From JAAYCB01 sp012744395 (GTDB lineage: Bacteria; Planctomycetota; Planctomycetia; Pirellulales; Thermoguttaceae): a stretch of DNA of 16,353 nt. The notes under the pieces were generated by a model. That model was not told the DNA's origin. It was given only the letters and a program-made list of their open reading frames with translations, and searched no databases. Position numbers and translations under genes: made by a program. Location of the stretch: the NCBI GenBank assembly GCA_028703175.1, contig JAQVNJ010000134.1, positions 1 through 16,353 on the forward strand, read 5' to 3'. Below are positions 1 to 7,512 of this stretch, in pieces; the stretch's first letter is position 1, and each line of letters opens with the position of its first letter.

Positions 1-15
1 AAGAAGGACGAAACG

Positions 16-1311
16 ATGATCCACGATTCCCGTCAGCAGCGCCGCCAGTTCTTGCAGCAGGCGGTTGCGGCCGGCGCCGGCCTGGCGGCCGGTTCGGTGG
101 CGCGAGGAGAAGACGGTTCACGACCCTTGGCGGATGCCAGTCGGGCGGCGCGCGGCGCGATCGAGACGAGCGCGGATGTTGTGGTTGTCGGCGGCGGCAC
201 GGCGGGCATAATCGCGGCGATTCAAGCCGCCCGCGCCGGGGCGTCGACCTTGCTCGTCGAGCGCGGCAGCGAGTTGGGCGGGACGATGACGGTCGGCGGC
301 GTCTGCTTCCCCGGCCTGTTTCATGCCTGGGGCCGCCAGGTGATCGCCGGGATCGGCTGGGAACTGGTGCGGCTGTGCGTGGAGATGGACGGCGGCCAGT
401 TGCCCGACTTTTCCACCCCCACCGGCCGCCAGCATTGGCGTCACCAAGTCGTGATCAACCCGTTTCTGTATTCGCTCCTGGCCGAGGAGGCGTGCCAGGC
501 GGCGGGGGTGAAAATCTGTTACTACGAGTTTCCCCTGGCGATCGAAGAATCCGCGAAGGGTTGTTCCCTGGACGTTGTCGGACCGGGGACGACCCGCCGC
601 GTCGCGTGCCGCCAGCTGATCGACTGCACGGGTGGCGCGGACGTGGTTGGCCTGGCCGGGTTCGAGCGGTTGCGCGAGGATGAAACTCAGCCCGGCTCAA
701 TGCTGTATAAGCTGGGCGCCGAGTTTCAGGCCGGCCGAGAGACGTTGCAGGCCGTCTATGTGCATGGGGCCGATTCCTCCAACTCGGTCACGCGGACCGA
801 GGCGAATCTCACCGGACGCCGGTCGGTGCTCCAACGGATCCGGAAACAACGGGCCGACGGCAAACCGTCGCATCTTGCCAAACTCCAGCCGGAGGCCTCG
901 TTCCGCGAGAGCTATCGAATTCTTGGCGAGACGGTCGTGACCGTAGAAGATTACGTCTCCGGGCGGGTGTTTGACGATGCGGTCTGCCACGCCTTCTATC
1001 CGGTCGATCTGCACACCTCCAGCGGCGTACGGCCCAAGCATCTGGACGAAGGGGTCGTTCCGACGGTGCCGCTCCGCGCCCTGGCGCCCAAGGGAAGCCG
1101 CCACCTGCTGGCGGCTGGACGCGGCGTGAGCAGCGACCGGCTGGCCAATTCGGCCCTCCGGGTGCAGGCCACGTGCATGGCGACGGGGCAGGCGGCCGGG
1201 GCCGCCGCGGCCCTGGCCGCCCGGGCGGACGCGGCGGCCCTCGACGTGCCGCTGGATGAAATCCGGGAATTGCTCAACGAGCATGGGGCGATTGTGCCTG
1301 GGAAGCAATAG
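16..1311 (+). CDS. Tat-exported FAD-dependent oxidoreductase
   Basis: Predicted 431-residue flavin-dependent oxidoreductase of the FAD_oxidored (PF12831-like) type; the substrate is unknown. The N-terminus has a twin-arginine-like signal (RRQFLQQ, residues 9-15) and an Ala/Gly-rich stretch, so export through Tat is likely. The dinucleotide-binding fold starts at residue 54 with DVVVVGGGTAG; the acidic residue closing the second strand is Glu82 (LLVERG). The C-terminal ANSALRVQATCMATGQAAG stretch is typical of the second FAD-contact segment of this family. The ATG at 16 is preceded by AAGGA at 4-8, seven bases upstream, which supports the start. The gene is complete, with TAG at 1309-1311, and converges on the Gfo/Idh/MocA gene. 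Planctomycetes carry many such paralogues near sugar-utilisation genes. Family call is confident; the reaction is not known. Confidence 0.9.
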   Translation: MIHDSRQQRRQFLQQAVAAGAGLAAGSVARGEDGSRPLADASRAARGAIETSADVVVVGGGTAGIIAAIQAARAGASTLLVERGSELGGTMTVGGVCFPGLFHAWGRQVIAGIGWELVRLCVEMDGGQLPDFSTPTGRQHWRHQVVINPFLYSLLAEEACQAAGVKICYYEFPLAIEESAKGCSLDVVGPGTTRRVACRQLIDCTGGADVVGLAGFERLREDETQPGSMLYKLGAEFQAGRETLQAVYVHGADSSNSVTRTEANLTGRRSVLQRIRKQRADGKPSHLAKLQPEASFRESYRILGETVVTVEDYVSGRVFDDAVCHAFYPVDLHTSSGVRPKHLDEGVVPTVPLRALAPKGSRHLLAAGRGVSSDRLANSALRVQATCMATGQAAGAAAALAARADAAALDVPLDEIRELLNEHGAIVPGKQ

Positions 1312-1360
1312 ACACTCTGGCACGCGTTGGCGGCCATTGCGCGCGGAAGCGCAGGCGGAA

Positions 1361-1402
1361 AAGGCGGTGCGGCTTCCCTCCCAAGGAAGCCGGCACCGCC
1401 TT
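1361..1402. terminator. Bidirectional hairpin between convergent genes
   Basis: The left arm 1361-1377 and right arm 1385-1402 pair over about 17 bp with one bulged base and a 7-nt loop. The stem begins AAGGCGGTGC and ends GGCTTCC. It sits between the convergent stops at 1311 and 1444, so it could stop transcription from both sides. A second small hairpin follows at 1412-1430 (CCGGCG, 7-nt loop, CGCCGG). There is no U-tract on either strand, so factor-independent termination is inferred from position and stem only. Confidence 0.65.
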
Positions 1403-1443
1403 GGCACGATTCCGGCGGGCTGCTCGCCGGGGGCGATTGGCTC

Positions 1444-2841
1444 TCAGACTTCTTCCGGGATGACGTACGGCGCGCGGTACACGTCGCGGCGGAGGTAGCG
1501 GTCGGCTTCGGGGTCGTTGACGAAGCGTTCCGTTTTGGGGTCGAAATGGACGCTGCGGCCGAGCTGGCAGGAAATCTTGGCCAGGTGGCAGACCGTCGTC
1601 GAAAGGTGGCCTTGTTCCACGTCGGCGTTGAGGTCCTCGTGCTTGCGGCTGCGGATCGCGTCGATCCAGTTCTTGAAGTGCGGGGCGCTCTCGGTCCGCC
1701 AGTCCGTCAACTGGCTGCTGGAGACCGCGTCGCGAACCTGGCCGGCGGTCTTGAACGGCCCCGGCTCGTTCTTCGGACCGAGGAACGAGTAGTAGCTGGA
1801 GTAGTCGGGAAAGATCATGTAGCCCTTCGTGCCGAAGAAGATCTCGCCGACGCACTGGTTCTCGGCCACGAACGGGTACTTGTCGCGCATCTCGGCCTCC
1901 GAGTTCGTGTACCAGTGGCGGATTTCGAATGTCACGAGGACCTTGCGATCCGCCCACTTGCACATGAACGCCTGGGTGTTCGGCGTGTCGGCGGCGTCGT
2001 CGTCGCCCGGCGGGAAACGGTCGCCCATCGACATCACCGTGATCGGGTGATCTTCGAGCCCCAGTCCCCAGCGAATCTTGTCGATGTCGTGGACCGTCTG
2101 GTTGGCGACGTCGCCGCTGGCGAAGTTCGAATTCCAGTACCAGCGGCGGTGCTGGAAGTTGCTGTACTCGACCATTTTCGCCGGCCCGACCCAGGCGTCC
2201 CAGTCCAACCCCGCGGGCACGGGCCGCGGGCTGTGCTTGCCGAGGTTGCCGCGCATCTTGTAGGTCATGCCGCGGGCCATGTAGAGGTCGCCGATCAGCC
2301 CGTCCTTGAGCTGCTGCATCCCCTCGCGGATGTTCGGCGTGGAGCGGTTCTGGGTGCCGATCTGCACCATCCGGCCATACTTGCGAGCCGCTCTGACCAT
2401 CTGCCGGCCTTCCCAGATGCACCAGGTGGGCGGTTTTTCCACGTACACGTCCTTGCCGGCCTGGCAGGCCCAGATCGTCTGCAAGGCGTGCCAGTGGTCC
2501 TGGGTCGAAAAGCTCACCGCGTCGATGTCCTTGTCATCGAAGAGCTTGCGCTGCTCGCTGTACGTCTTGAGCTTCAAACCCTCCAGATCGGGATAAGCCT
2601 TGACCGCATTGTCGCGCTTGGTCTGATCGCAATCGCAGATCGCCGCGATCTCGACGTTTTCCGGCTGTGAAAGGACCGTCAGGCTGCCGATGTGCGATCG
2701 CATGCGGCCGCCGAGGCCGACCAGGCCCACGCGAATCCGCTCGTTGGCCCCTCGGACATTCATGGCCACGGCCGGCGCCGCAAAGGCGGCGATTCCCGCC
2801 GTTGCCGACGATTTTAGAAAAGTGCGTCGTGTCGTCATCAT
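1444..2841 (-). CDS. Tat-exported Gfo/Idh/MocA family oxidoreductase
   Basis: Predicted 465-residue NAD(P)-dependent sugar or polyol dehydrogenase of the Gfo/Idh/MocA family, in the longer planctomycete form with a Tat leader (TTRRTFLKS, residues 3-11, then a hydrophobic Ala-rich stretch). The Rossmann motif is GLVGLGGRM (39-47), and the conserved EKP lysine motif is VYVEKPP (132-138). The start has two adjacent ATG codons at 2841 and 2838. AGGAG at 2850-2846 lies 4 nt from the first and 7 nt from the second, so 2838 (464 residues) may be the true start. It ends in TGA at 1444, convergent with the FAD enzyme. The family uses the C-terminal domain to choose its sugar substrate, which cannot be read here. 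Family call is firm; substrate is unknown. Confidence 0.92.
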   Translation of the reverse strand: MMTTRRTFLKSSATAGIAAFAAPAVAMNVRGANERIRVGLVGLGGRMRSHIGSLTVLSQPENVEIAAICDCDQTKRDNAVKAYPDLEGLKLKTYSEQRKLFDDKDIDAVSFSTQDHWHALQTIWACQAGKDVYVEKPPTWCIWEGRQMVRAARKYGRMVQIGTQNRSTPNIREGMQQLKDGLIGDLYMARGMTYKMRGNLGKHSPRPVPAGLDWDAWVGPAKMVEYSNFQHRRWYWNSNFASGDVANQTVHDIDKIRWGLGLEDHPITVMSMGDRFPPGDDDAADTPNTQAFMCKWADRKVLVTFEIRHWYTNSEAEMRDKYPFVAENQCVGEIFFGTKGYMIFPDYSSYYSFLGPKNEPGPFKTAGQVRDAVSSSQLTDWRTESAPHFKNWIDAIRSRKHEDLNADVEQGHLSTTVCHLAKISCQLGRSVHFDPKTERFVNDPEADRYLRRDVYRAPYVIPEEV

Positions 2842-3234
2842 GGGACTCCTGGGTTAATCGAAGGTGGATTTCCTCCGGCAGGACTGAGCCTAACCGGGGG
2901 GGAGCCGCGAATCAAGAGGATGACTTCAATCACGCATTCCAGCGGAGGCCACCACACCCGAGACGTGTGGGACCAATTCGAGGTAGAGCGCGACGGTTCG
3001 TGAAGTCCTACGTATACTTGAAGAGGACGGCTGGCTGATGGTGACCCAAAGCGGATGGGCTTGAGATTCCGGGACCCTCGGCGGTTGCTGAATACATCGA
3101 CGCATGAGGAAGTCTCGACCAGGGACGACCTGGGAGCTGTGCGTCCTCCGATTGGCGAGGGAATCCATTGCCGCCCGGCGATCATTGCTCATCCGGGCGA
3201 TCGTCGGGGCGCGGCGGAATGCTGCCCCTCCTTG
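2842..3234. other. Gene-poor spacer with toxin remnant
   Basis: About 390 bases without an intact gene. Beyond the hicA-like remnant at 2996-3064, I see only short unsupported frames on both strands. The overlapping long frames are made of low-complexity Arg/Ser/Pro translations with no family resemblance. Confidence 0.5.
2996..3064 (+). pseudogene. HicA-like toxin remnant, 5' part only
   Basis: In this frame the sequence reads VREVLRILEEDGWLMVTQ, followed by four residues and TGA. It closely resembles the first strand and helix of HicA mRNA-interferase toxins, which typically start M-K-V-R-E-V-hydrophobic-hydrophobic-L-E-x-D-G-W and continue into a G-S-H-R-Q segment holding the catalytic histidine. 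Here there is no start codon (an in-frame TAG lies four codons upstream), the sequence stops before the catalytic His, and no partner HicB antitoxin can be seen on either side. It is therefore a dead fragment. The match is from memory of the family and rests on about 18 residues. Confidence 0.6.
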
Positions 3235-3333
3235 CTATTGAAGCGAACCACGACAAAAATCAGCGGTTCGTTGCCAGTGCAAGGTCGCAGCGTGTGCGCC
3301 GAAGATCGCCGCCCGTTTCTCATTGGCTCGCAT
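3235..3333 (-). CDS. Possible 32-residue ORF, unrecognised
   Basis: A short frame (MRANEKRAAIFGAHAATLHW and 12 more residues) starts at ATG 3333, or at an adjacent in-frame GTG at 3336. AAGGAG at 3348-3343 is 9 nt from the ATG and 6 nt from the GTG. The good ribosome binding site is the only real support. The product resembles nothing I know. A different frame just downstream reads IFVVVRFNSKEG, so this may be the start of a longer gene broken by a frameshift. It lies 28 bases downstream of the GH29-like gene on the same strand. Confidence 0.25.
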   Translation of the reverse strand: MRANEKRAAIFGAHAATLHWQRTADFCRGSLQ

Positions 3334-3361
3334 CACGGGTCTCTCCTTCAGAATCACCTTG

Positions 3362-4408
3362 TTATCGGACTGTCATGGCCTGGCCAACGGCCCGGAGTTG
3401 CTCGACGAACGCTTGCGGGATCAGGCCGGTTGTCTGGATCGGCACGTCGTAGGTAATTGCGCCGCCTTTGTCAGCAACGCTTTTGGTGTAGGCGACGATC
3501 TCTTCATCGGGCAGCGCCGGCCGATCGCCGCGGCACCAGCTCGTGCCGAGAAAGCTGAGGATGTGAAGCTGGACGTTGCTTCCCTCGCACTCCAGCCAGC
3601 GGCCGGGGCAGGACTCGATGGCCTTGGCGAGCTTCGGCAAGTCGACTTCACCGGCCGCGTAGTCATCGTACCGGGTGTGGGCCACAACAGGCACGCGCAC
3701 GCCCGGATTGAAGGCGACAATTGCCTCGGGGTTTCCAGCCTTCAGGGCTCCTGTGAAACTGGCGAAATTGGGTTCGTCGTCGAAACGGTACATCTCGTCG
3801 GCGAAGTAGCAGCCATCGATCCACCACCCGGCCAGATCCTTGCCCCAGCGGAGCGACCACTCGCGGATCACCGCCTCCCAGTTCCGCTGGAACTCGACCA
3901 GCCGCCCGCCCACCGGTTCGCCCGGCAATTGCCATCCACCCGGCCGGCCCCAGCGCCAACCGAGCATCTTTCGGGCGAGCGGGTCCGCGGCCGGCGCCCC
4001 GCTGGGCAGGTAAACCATCAGGGCGATATCCTTCGCCTTAAGGGCCTTGGCAAGATCGGCGACCAGATCGCGGCGCGAGCATTTGCTGGGGCTGGTCCCA
4101 ACGATCTTGTCATAGGTGGCGTTGGGCGCGCAGTAATGCCCCGAGTTCTGGCCGATGGTGAAGAGGAGGTATCCCGCGCCGGTCGAGGCGAGTTGATCGA
4201 CCAGGCCGCCGACGTCGAACGCATCGACCTGCCGATTCCACATCTCGGCGGTCAACTCCGCTCCGCCCGCGCTGCTGGGCGGCGCGCCCAGGTAGTGCGT
4301 CATCACGCCCCAGCGGGCGTGGTGGAGCCAGTCGGTTGGCTCGGCGGCGGGAGCAGTGGGCAGGATCGCGCCGAGCAGACAGGCTACGGCAAGGGCGAGT
4401 CTTTTCAT
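3362..4408 (-). CDS. Secreted GH29-like (alpha-L-fucosidase-like) protein
   Basis: A 348-residue protein with a Sec-type signal peptide (MKRLALAVACLLGAILPTAP, cleavage near residue 22). It has the layout of the GH29 alpha-L-fucosidase catalytic barrel: WLHHARWGVMTHYLG (residues 27-41) matches the W-x-x-x-x-x-G-x-F-x-H-W/Y-G opening. GYLLFTIGQNSGHY (79-92) sits where GH29 has its H-H-D-G segment, and AGWWIDGCY (193-201) sits where the nucleophile Asp is found (here Asp198). The H-H-D-G motif is replaced by QNSG, so activity on fucosides is uncertain. The start at ATG 4408 is chosen over upstream ATGs because AGGA lies at 4420-4417 and the signal peptide begins there. It is divergent from the xylose isomerase homologue. 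Confidence 0.7.
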   Translation of the reverse strand: MKRLALAVACLLGAILPTAPAAEPTDWLHHARWGVMTHYLGAPPSSAGGAELTAEMWNRQVDAFDVGGLVDQLASTGAGYLLFTIGQNSGHYCAPNATYDKIVGTSPSKCSRRDLVADLAKALKAKDIALMVYLPSGAPAADPLARKMLGWRWGRPGGWQLPGEPVGGRLVEFQRNWEAVIREWSLRWGKDLAGWWIDGCYFADEMYRFDDEPNFASFTGALKAGNPEAIVAFNPGVRVPVVAHTRYDDYAAGEVDLPKLAKAIESCPGRWLECEGSNVQLHILSFLGTSWCRGDRPALPDEEIVAYTKSVADKGGAITYDVPIQTTGLIPQAFVEQLRAVGQAMTVR

Positions 4409-4468
4409 CTGAGTGGTCCTGGCTGGATTTGTTGGCGCCGCAGGGCGGCCTGCGGCGCTGACTGGCGC

Positions 4469-4492
4469 GTCCTCAAGCTGGAGCTTGAGAAC
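4469..4492. repeat. Palindromic hairpin repeat, family II, copy 1
   Basis: Stem CTCAAGC (4472-4478), TGGA loop, GCTTGAG (4483-4489), flanked by GT and AC that extend the stem after one mismatch. It is followed by GAGG. The same layout with a different stem base pair occurs at 8860-8883, and a worn copy lies at 8528-8550. It lies in the spacer between the divergent GH29-like and xylose isomerase genes. Confidence 0.65.
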
Positions 4493-4597
4493 GAGGTCGG
4501 GCCGTGCGGCAGAGCGGCAAACAGCCCGAGCATACAGCGGCGCAGGGCATTTGTCACGTTCGGGGGACCGTTGGGCCGCAATTCCGGCACCGGTTCG

Positions 4598-4626
4598 TTG
4601 ACAATTCGGGGTGCGGATGGCATATT
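4598..4626 (+). promoter_or_regulatory. Sigma-70-type promoter for the xylose isomerase gene
   Basis: A perfect -35 hexamer TTGACA at 4598-4603 is followed after exactly 17 bases by CATATT at 4621-4626, which matches four of six consensus -10 positions. The start site would be near 4633, leaving a leader of about 55 bases before the ATG at 4688. Confidence 0.6.
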
Positions 4627-4687
4627 GTCCGCTTACCTTGAGAACCACTTCGCATCGCTCTTCCAGAGCCAGCACAAGGAGATCTTC

Positions 4688-5722
4688 ATGGCCGCGGAAT
4701 ACCGTTTCTCATTTGGACCCTGGAACATTCACGAGGGCGCGGACCCCTTCGGGCCGACAGTGCGGCCGACGATCGAGTTCGCCAAGAAGCTGAAGCGGTA
4801 CAAGGAACTCGGCTTCGACGCCGTCCAGTTTCACGATGACGATGCCGTGCCGGACATGGAGAGCCTGTCGCCCGACGAGATTTCCAGGAAGGCCGCGGCG
4901 GTCAAGTCGATGCTCGACGGCGAGGGGTTGGTGGCCGAGTTCGTGGCCCCGCGGCTCTGGGAGGACCCGCGCGGCATCGACGGCGGATTCACGTCAAACG
5001 ACCCCGCCTGCCGCGCCTGGGCGATCGAGCGGCTCAAGCGAAGCTGCGACATTGGCAATGCCCTGGGCACTCGGCTCCGGGTGCTCTGGCTTGCGCGGGA
5101 GGGGACGTATATCCGCGAGTCGAAAAACGCCATCCAGGCCCAGCAGTATCTGTTCGACGCGATCAACGTCGCTCTTGAATACGACAAGCAGGCCGAGATC
5201 GCCATCGAACCGAAGCCGAACGAGCCGATGGATCACGCCTACATCCCCACGATCGGCCACGCCCTGGCCCTGGCCCAGAAGGCGATCGACCCCAGCCGGG
5301 TGGGCGGATTGATCGAAACCGCGCACGCGATCCTCGCCGGGCTCGATCCATCCGACGAGATGGCCTTCGCCCTCTCGATGGGCAAGCTTTGGAGCGTCCA
5401 CCTGAACGACCAGAACGGGCTGAAGTTCGACCAGGACAAGACGTTCGGCGCGGCCAACCTCCGCGGCGCGTACAACCAGGTCCGCGTCCTGGAACTGGGC
5501 GGCTATCCGGACTCGGGCCGCTTCATCGGCCTCGACGTCAAGGCGATGCGTTCGCAGAAGGCCGACGTGGCTCACAAACACCTCTCCAACAGCCGGACGG
5601 TGTTCCTGAGGCTCGTGGAGAAAGTCCGCACCTTCCCCAAGGAGGTCGAGGCCCAGTGCATCGCGGAGCGCGACTACGAAGCGCTCGAACTGGCCGTGCT
5701 GGAGCACCTGCTGGGCGGCTGA
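4688..5722 (+). CDS. xylA: Xylose isomerase family protein (short form)
   Basis: 344 residues, close in sequence pattern to actinobacterial-type class I xylose isomerases (about 388 residues), which interconvert D-xylose and D-xylulose with two divalent metals. Landmarks: FSFGPWNIHEGADPFG (7-22), FHDDD (48-52, catalytic His49), LWLAREG (133-139), the metal/lysine motif EPKPNEP (174-180), Glu210 and His213, FDQD (247-250), and GLDVKAMR (281-288). The C-terminal LEHLLGG matches the family end, so the shorter length comes from an internally reduced dimer arm. Where the family has H-I-D-L-N, this protein reads SVHLND, placing His238 at a metal-ligand Asp. The start is supported by AAGGAG at 4676-4681, 6 nt from the ATG. 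No xylulokinase is adjacent, so the true sugar may not be xylose. Confidence 0.85.
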   Translation: MAAEYRFSFGPWNIHEGADPFGPTVRPTIEFAKKLKRYKELGFDAVQFHDDDAVPDMESLSPDEISRKAAAVKSMLDGEGLVAEFVAPRLWEDPRGIDGGFTSNDPACRAWAIERLKRSCDIGNALGTRLRVLWLAREGTYIRESKNAIQAQQYLFDAINVALEYDKQAEIAIEPKPNEPMDHAYIPTIGHALALAQKAIDPSRVGGLIETAHAILAGLDPSDEMAFALSMGKLWSVHLNDQNGLKFDQDKTFGAANLRGAYNQVRVLELGGYPDSGRFIGLDVKAMRSQKADVAHKHLSNSRTVFLRLVEKVRTFPKEVEAQCIAERDYEALELAVLEHLLGG

Positions 5723-5739
5723 GTGAAGTGGACATTCAT

Positions 5740-5782
5740 GGGGGCGGTTCCCTTTTCGCTCCGCAAAAAAGGGACTGCCCCC
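5740..5782. terminator. Hairpin downstream of the xylose isomerase gene
   Basis: The left arm 5740-5756 (GGGGGC then CCCTTTT) pairs with the right arm 5767-5782 (AAAAGGG then GCCCCC): 7 bp inside and 6 bp outside, separated by a small internal loop. It begins 18 bases after the stop at 5722. There is no U-tract, so termination is inferred from position. The sequence also looks like a mobile palindromic repeat. Confidence 0.55.
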
Positions 5783-5928
5783 TCCCCCCACCATCAGGCC
5801 AGGGGCAGCCACAAAGAGAAGAATCGAAAGGTTGCCATCTAGTCATTGTGGAAGTCGTATGGGCATGGATGCCGGAAAGCGGGCGAGCGATGTTGGTTAC
5901 GGTTTGCTTTCCCGACTAGTGGTAGGCC

Positions 5929-6153
5929 ATGAACGAGCGGCGAGAAAAGCGTAAACGTTGGGTCCCGCGCGGATGCTACGCGGTGGAGGTGGAAGTGGAA
6001 GTCGTGTACCCCGTCGACTGCCCTTCGGAAGCCTGCCTTGAGCCTTCCACGGTCCGCTGGCTCGACGAGGTGAGCCGGCGCGCAGAGGCTGGAGACGTGG
6101 AGTTTCTCCGCACTGCTGGGCGAGTGTTTCAGGCGGTGGGCGACAGAGAATAG
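5929..6153 (+). CDS. Small hypothetical protein
   Basis: A 74-residue frame: a basic start (MNERREKRKRW), then YAVEVEVEVVYPVDCPSEA, then CLEPSTVRWLDEVSRRAEAG and a helical tail ending FLRTAGRVFQAVGDRE. The alternating Val/Glu strand followed by two amphipathic helices looks like a real folded domain, unlike the Arg/Ser/Pro-rich shadow frames around it. No Shine-Dalgarno is obvious before the ATG; GTAGG lies close to it. I recall similar unnamed small proteins in planctomycetes but cannot name a family. The strand-helix-helix size would suit an antitoxin or regulatory partner, which is only a guess. The repeat block begins about 40 bases after its stop. Confidence 0.55.
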   Translation: MNERREKRKRWVPRGCYAVEVEVEVVYPVDCPSEACLEPSTVRWLDEVSRRAEAGDVEFLRTAGRVFQAVGDRE

Positions 6154-6193
6154 GACGGGCAAGGCTGGCGTTTGTCGTGCTGAGCTACGGGCT

Positions 6194-6301
6194 GTAGGGT
6201 GGTGAATCAAGCGGGCCAGCCCGAAGCGGCGCGATTGGCTGCCGCGGTCAGCACGAGCCAGACCATTCCGCACGGCCAATCCGGTAGCGCCGCCCCACCA
6301 A
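6194..6301 (+). repeat. GTAGGGTGG element, copy 1 (about 105 bp)
   Basis: Begins GTAGGGTGGTG and ends CGCCGCCCCACC. It shares long stretches with the copy at 10261-10366, for example GAGCCAGACCATTCCGCACG and GGTAGCGCCGCCCCACC. The ends are roughly complementary to each other (GGGTGG against CCCCACC), as in small palindrome-ended mobile elements. Confidence 0.75.
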
Positions 6302-6407
6302 CGGCCAACCACAAGGCAACGCGACGGGCCGGGAGACCCGTGCTACGTGTCCGGTCACCGACGGCTAACCACAAGACACCGCGGCGGGCCGGCAGCCCCG
6401 CGCTACG
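6301..6407 (+). repeat. Two tandem 60-bp units carrying family I hairpins
   Basis: Units start at 6301 and 6361, each beginning ACGGC-AACCACAAG. Each carries a hairpin: ACGGG-CCGGGAGA-CCCGT (6324-6341) and GCGGG-CCGGCAGC-CCCGC (6384-6401), each followed by GCTACG. The outer stem pair changes from A-T to G-C between units, a compensatory change. The second unit supplies the wecB stop codon (TAG, 6405-6403). A third related unit is at 10365-10415. Confidence 0.75.
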
Positions 6408-7509
6408 ATTCCGGCGCGAGCCCGGCCAGCACCCGGGCAATGCGGACCGCCGCGCGGCCGTCCCAGAGGTCGGGAATCCGCCGGTCCGCAAATCGGCCGG
6501 ATTTCACGTTCTCATACGCCGAGAGGATCGCCCGCGTGCTCGTCCCCGCAAGCTGGTTCGAACCGACCTCGCAGGTGATCGGGCGCTCGGTATTTTCGCG
6601 GATCGTGATACAGGGGACGCGGAGGATTGTCGATTCCTCCTGCAAGCCGCCCGAATCGGTCAAGATCACTCGGGCGTGCGTATTCAGCTTCAAGAAGTCG
6701 AGGTACCCGATCGGATCGATCAGCCGCAGGCCCGGCATCGCCGCCACGCGGTTCTCAAAACCGAGCGAGGCGATATTCTTTCGGGTTCGCGGGTGGATCG
6801 GGAAGACAATCGGCAGCTCGCGCTGGATCGTGTCGACTGCCTCAAGAATGTTGGAGAACGCCACCGGCTCGTCGACGTTACTCGGACGGTGCAGCGTCAT
6901 CGTCGCATAGCCGCCGACCTTCAGGCCCATCTGGTCGAGCACCGTCGATTGCTCGGCCTTGTCGCGGTTCTTGAGCAGGGTGTCGATCATCACGTTGCCG
7001 ACGAGGTGGATTTTCGTCGGATCGATCCCCTCGCGGCGGAGATTCTCGACGCCCGACCGCTCGGTGCAGAACAGCCGATCGCTGATCGAATCGGTGAGGA
7101 TGCGGTTGATCTCCTCCGGCATCGTGCGATCGCCGCTTCGCAGGCCGGCCTCGACGTGGATCAGCCGGATGCCGAGCTTGACCGCCACCAATCCGCAGGC
7201 GATCGTGCTGTTCACGTCGCCGACGACGAGCACCCAGTCGGGCTTGTGCTGGAGGCAGACCGGCTCGAAGGCCTTCATGATCTCGGCGGTCTGGACGGCA
7301 TGGCTGCCGCTGCCCACTTCGAGATTCATGTCCGGCTGGGGAATGCCCAATTCGCGGAAGAACAGGTCGCTCATCTTCTCGTCGTAATGCTGGCCGGTGT
7401 GGACCAGCAACGGCTCGATGCCCGGCTGAGCGCGGAACGCCTCGATGATCGGGGCAATCTTCATGAAGTTCGGGCGAGCGCCCGCGATGCAGATGATCTT
7501 CACGGACAC
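6403..7509 (-). CDS. wecB: UDP-N-acetylglucosamine 2-epimerase (non-hydrolysing)
   Basis: A 368-residue cytoplasmic enzyme converting UDP-GlcNAc to UDP-ManNAc, a precursor for surface polysaccharides; typical length is about 375. Signature motifs are in order: GARPNFMKIAP (10-20), VHTGQHYD (36-43), VVGDVNST (95-102, Asp98), HVEAGLRSGDRTMPEEINR (118-136, Glu120 and the acidic pair 132-133), LVGNVMID (169-176), TLHRPSNVD (205-213, His207), TDSGGLQEE (284-292) and ENTERP (305-310). Translation starts at a GTG (7509), with GGAGG at 7524-7520 about 10 nt upstream. Only 3 bases separate it from the sigma factor stop at 7513, so the two are almost certainly co-transcribed and probably translationally coupled. 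The TAG stop lies inside a repeat hairpin. Confidence 0.95.
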   Translation of the reverse strand: MSVKIICIAGARPNFMKIAPIIEAFRAQPGIEPLLVHTGQHYDEKMSDLFFRELGIPQPDMNLEVGSGSHAVQTAEIMKAFEPVCLQHKPDWVLVVGDVNSTIACGLVAVKLGIRLIHVEAGLRSGDRTMPEEINRILTDSISDRLFCTERSGVENLRREGIDPTKIHLVGNVMIDTLLKNRDKAEQSTVLDQMGLKVGGYATMTLHRPSNVDEPVAFSNILEAVDTIQRELPIVFPIHPRTRKNIASLGFENRVAAMPGLRLIDPIGYLDFLKLNTHARVILTDSGGLQEESTILRVPCITIRENTERPITCEVGSNQLAGTSTRAILSAYENVKSGRFADRRIPDLWDGRAAVRIARVLAGLAPES

Positions 7510-7512
7510 GGA

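Noticed and set aside
1327..2670. Long plus-strand frame opposite the Gfo/Idh/MocA gene
   Set aside because: It is the antisense shadow of a clearly conserved gene; high GC content keeps this frame open and the translation shows no family motifs.
2920..3003. 27-residue plus-strand ORF (MTSITHSSGGHHTRDVWDQF and 7 more)
   Set aside because: It overlaps the hicA remnant in another frame, is very short, and resembles no known family.
3323..4687. Upstream extension that would make the xylose isomerase 799 residues long
   Set aside because: It is antisense to the GH29-like gene; the promoter at 4598-4626 and AAGGAG before ATG 4688 define the real start.
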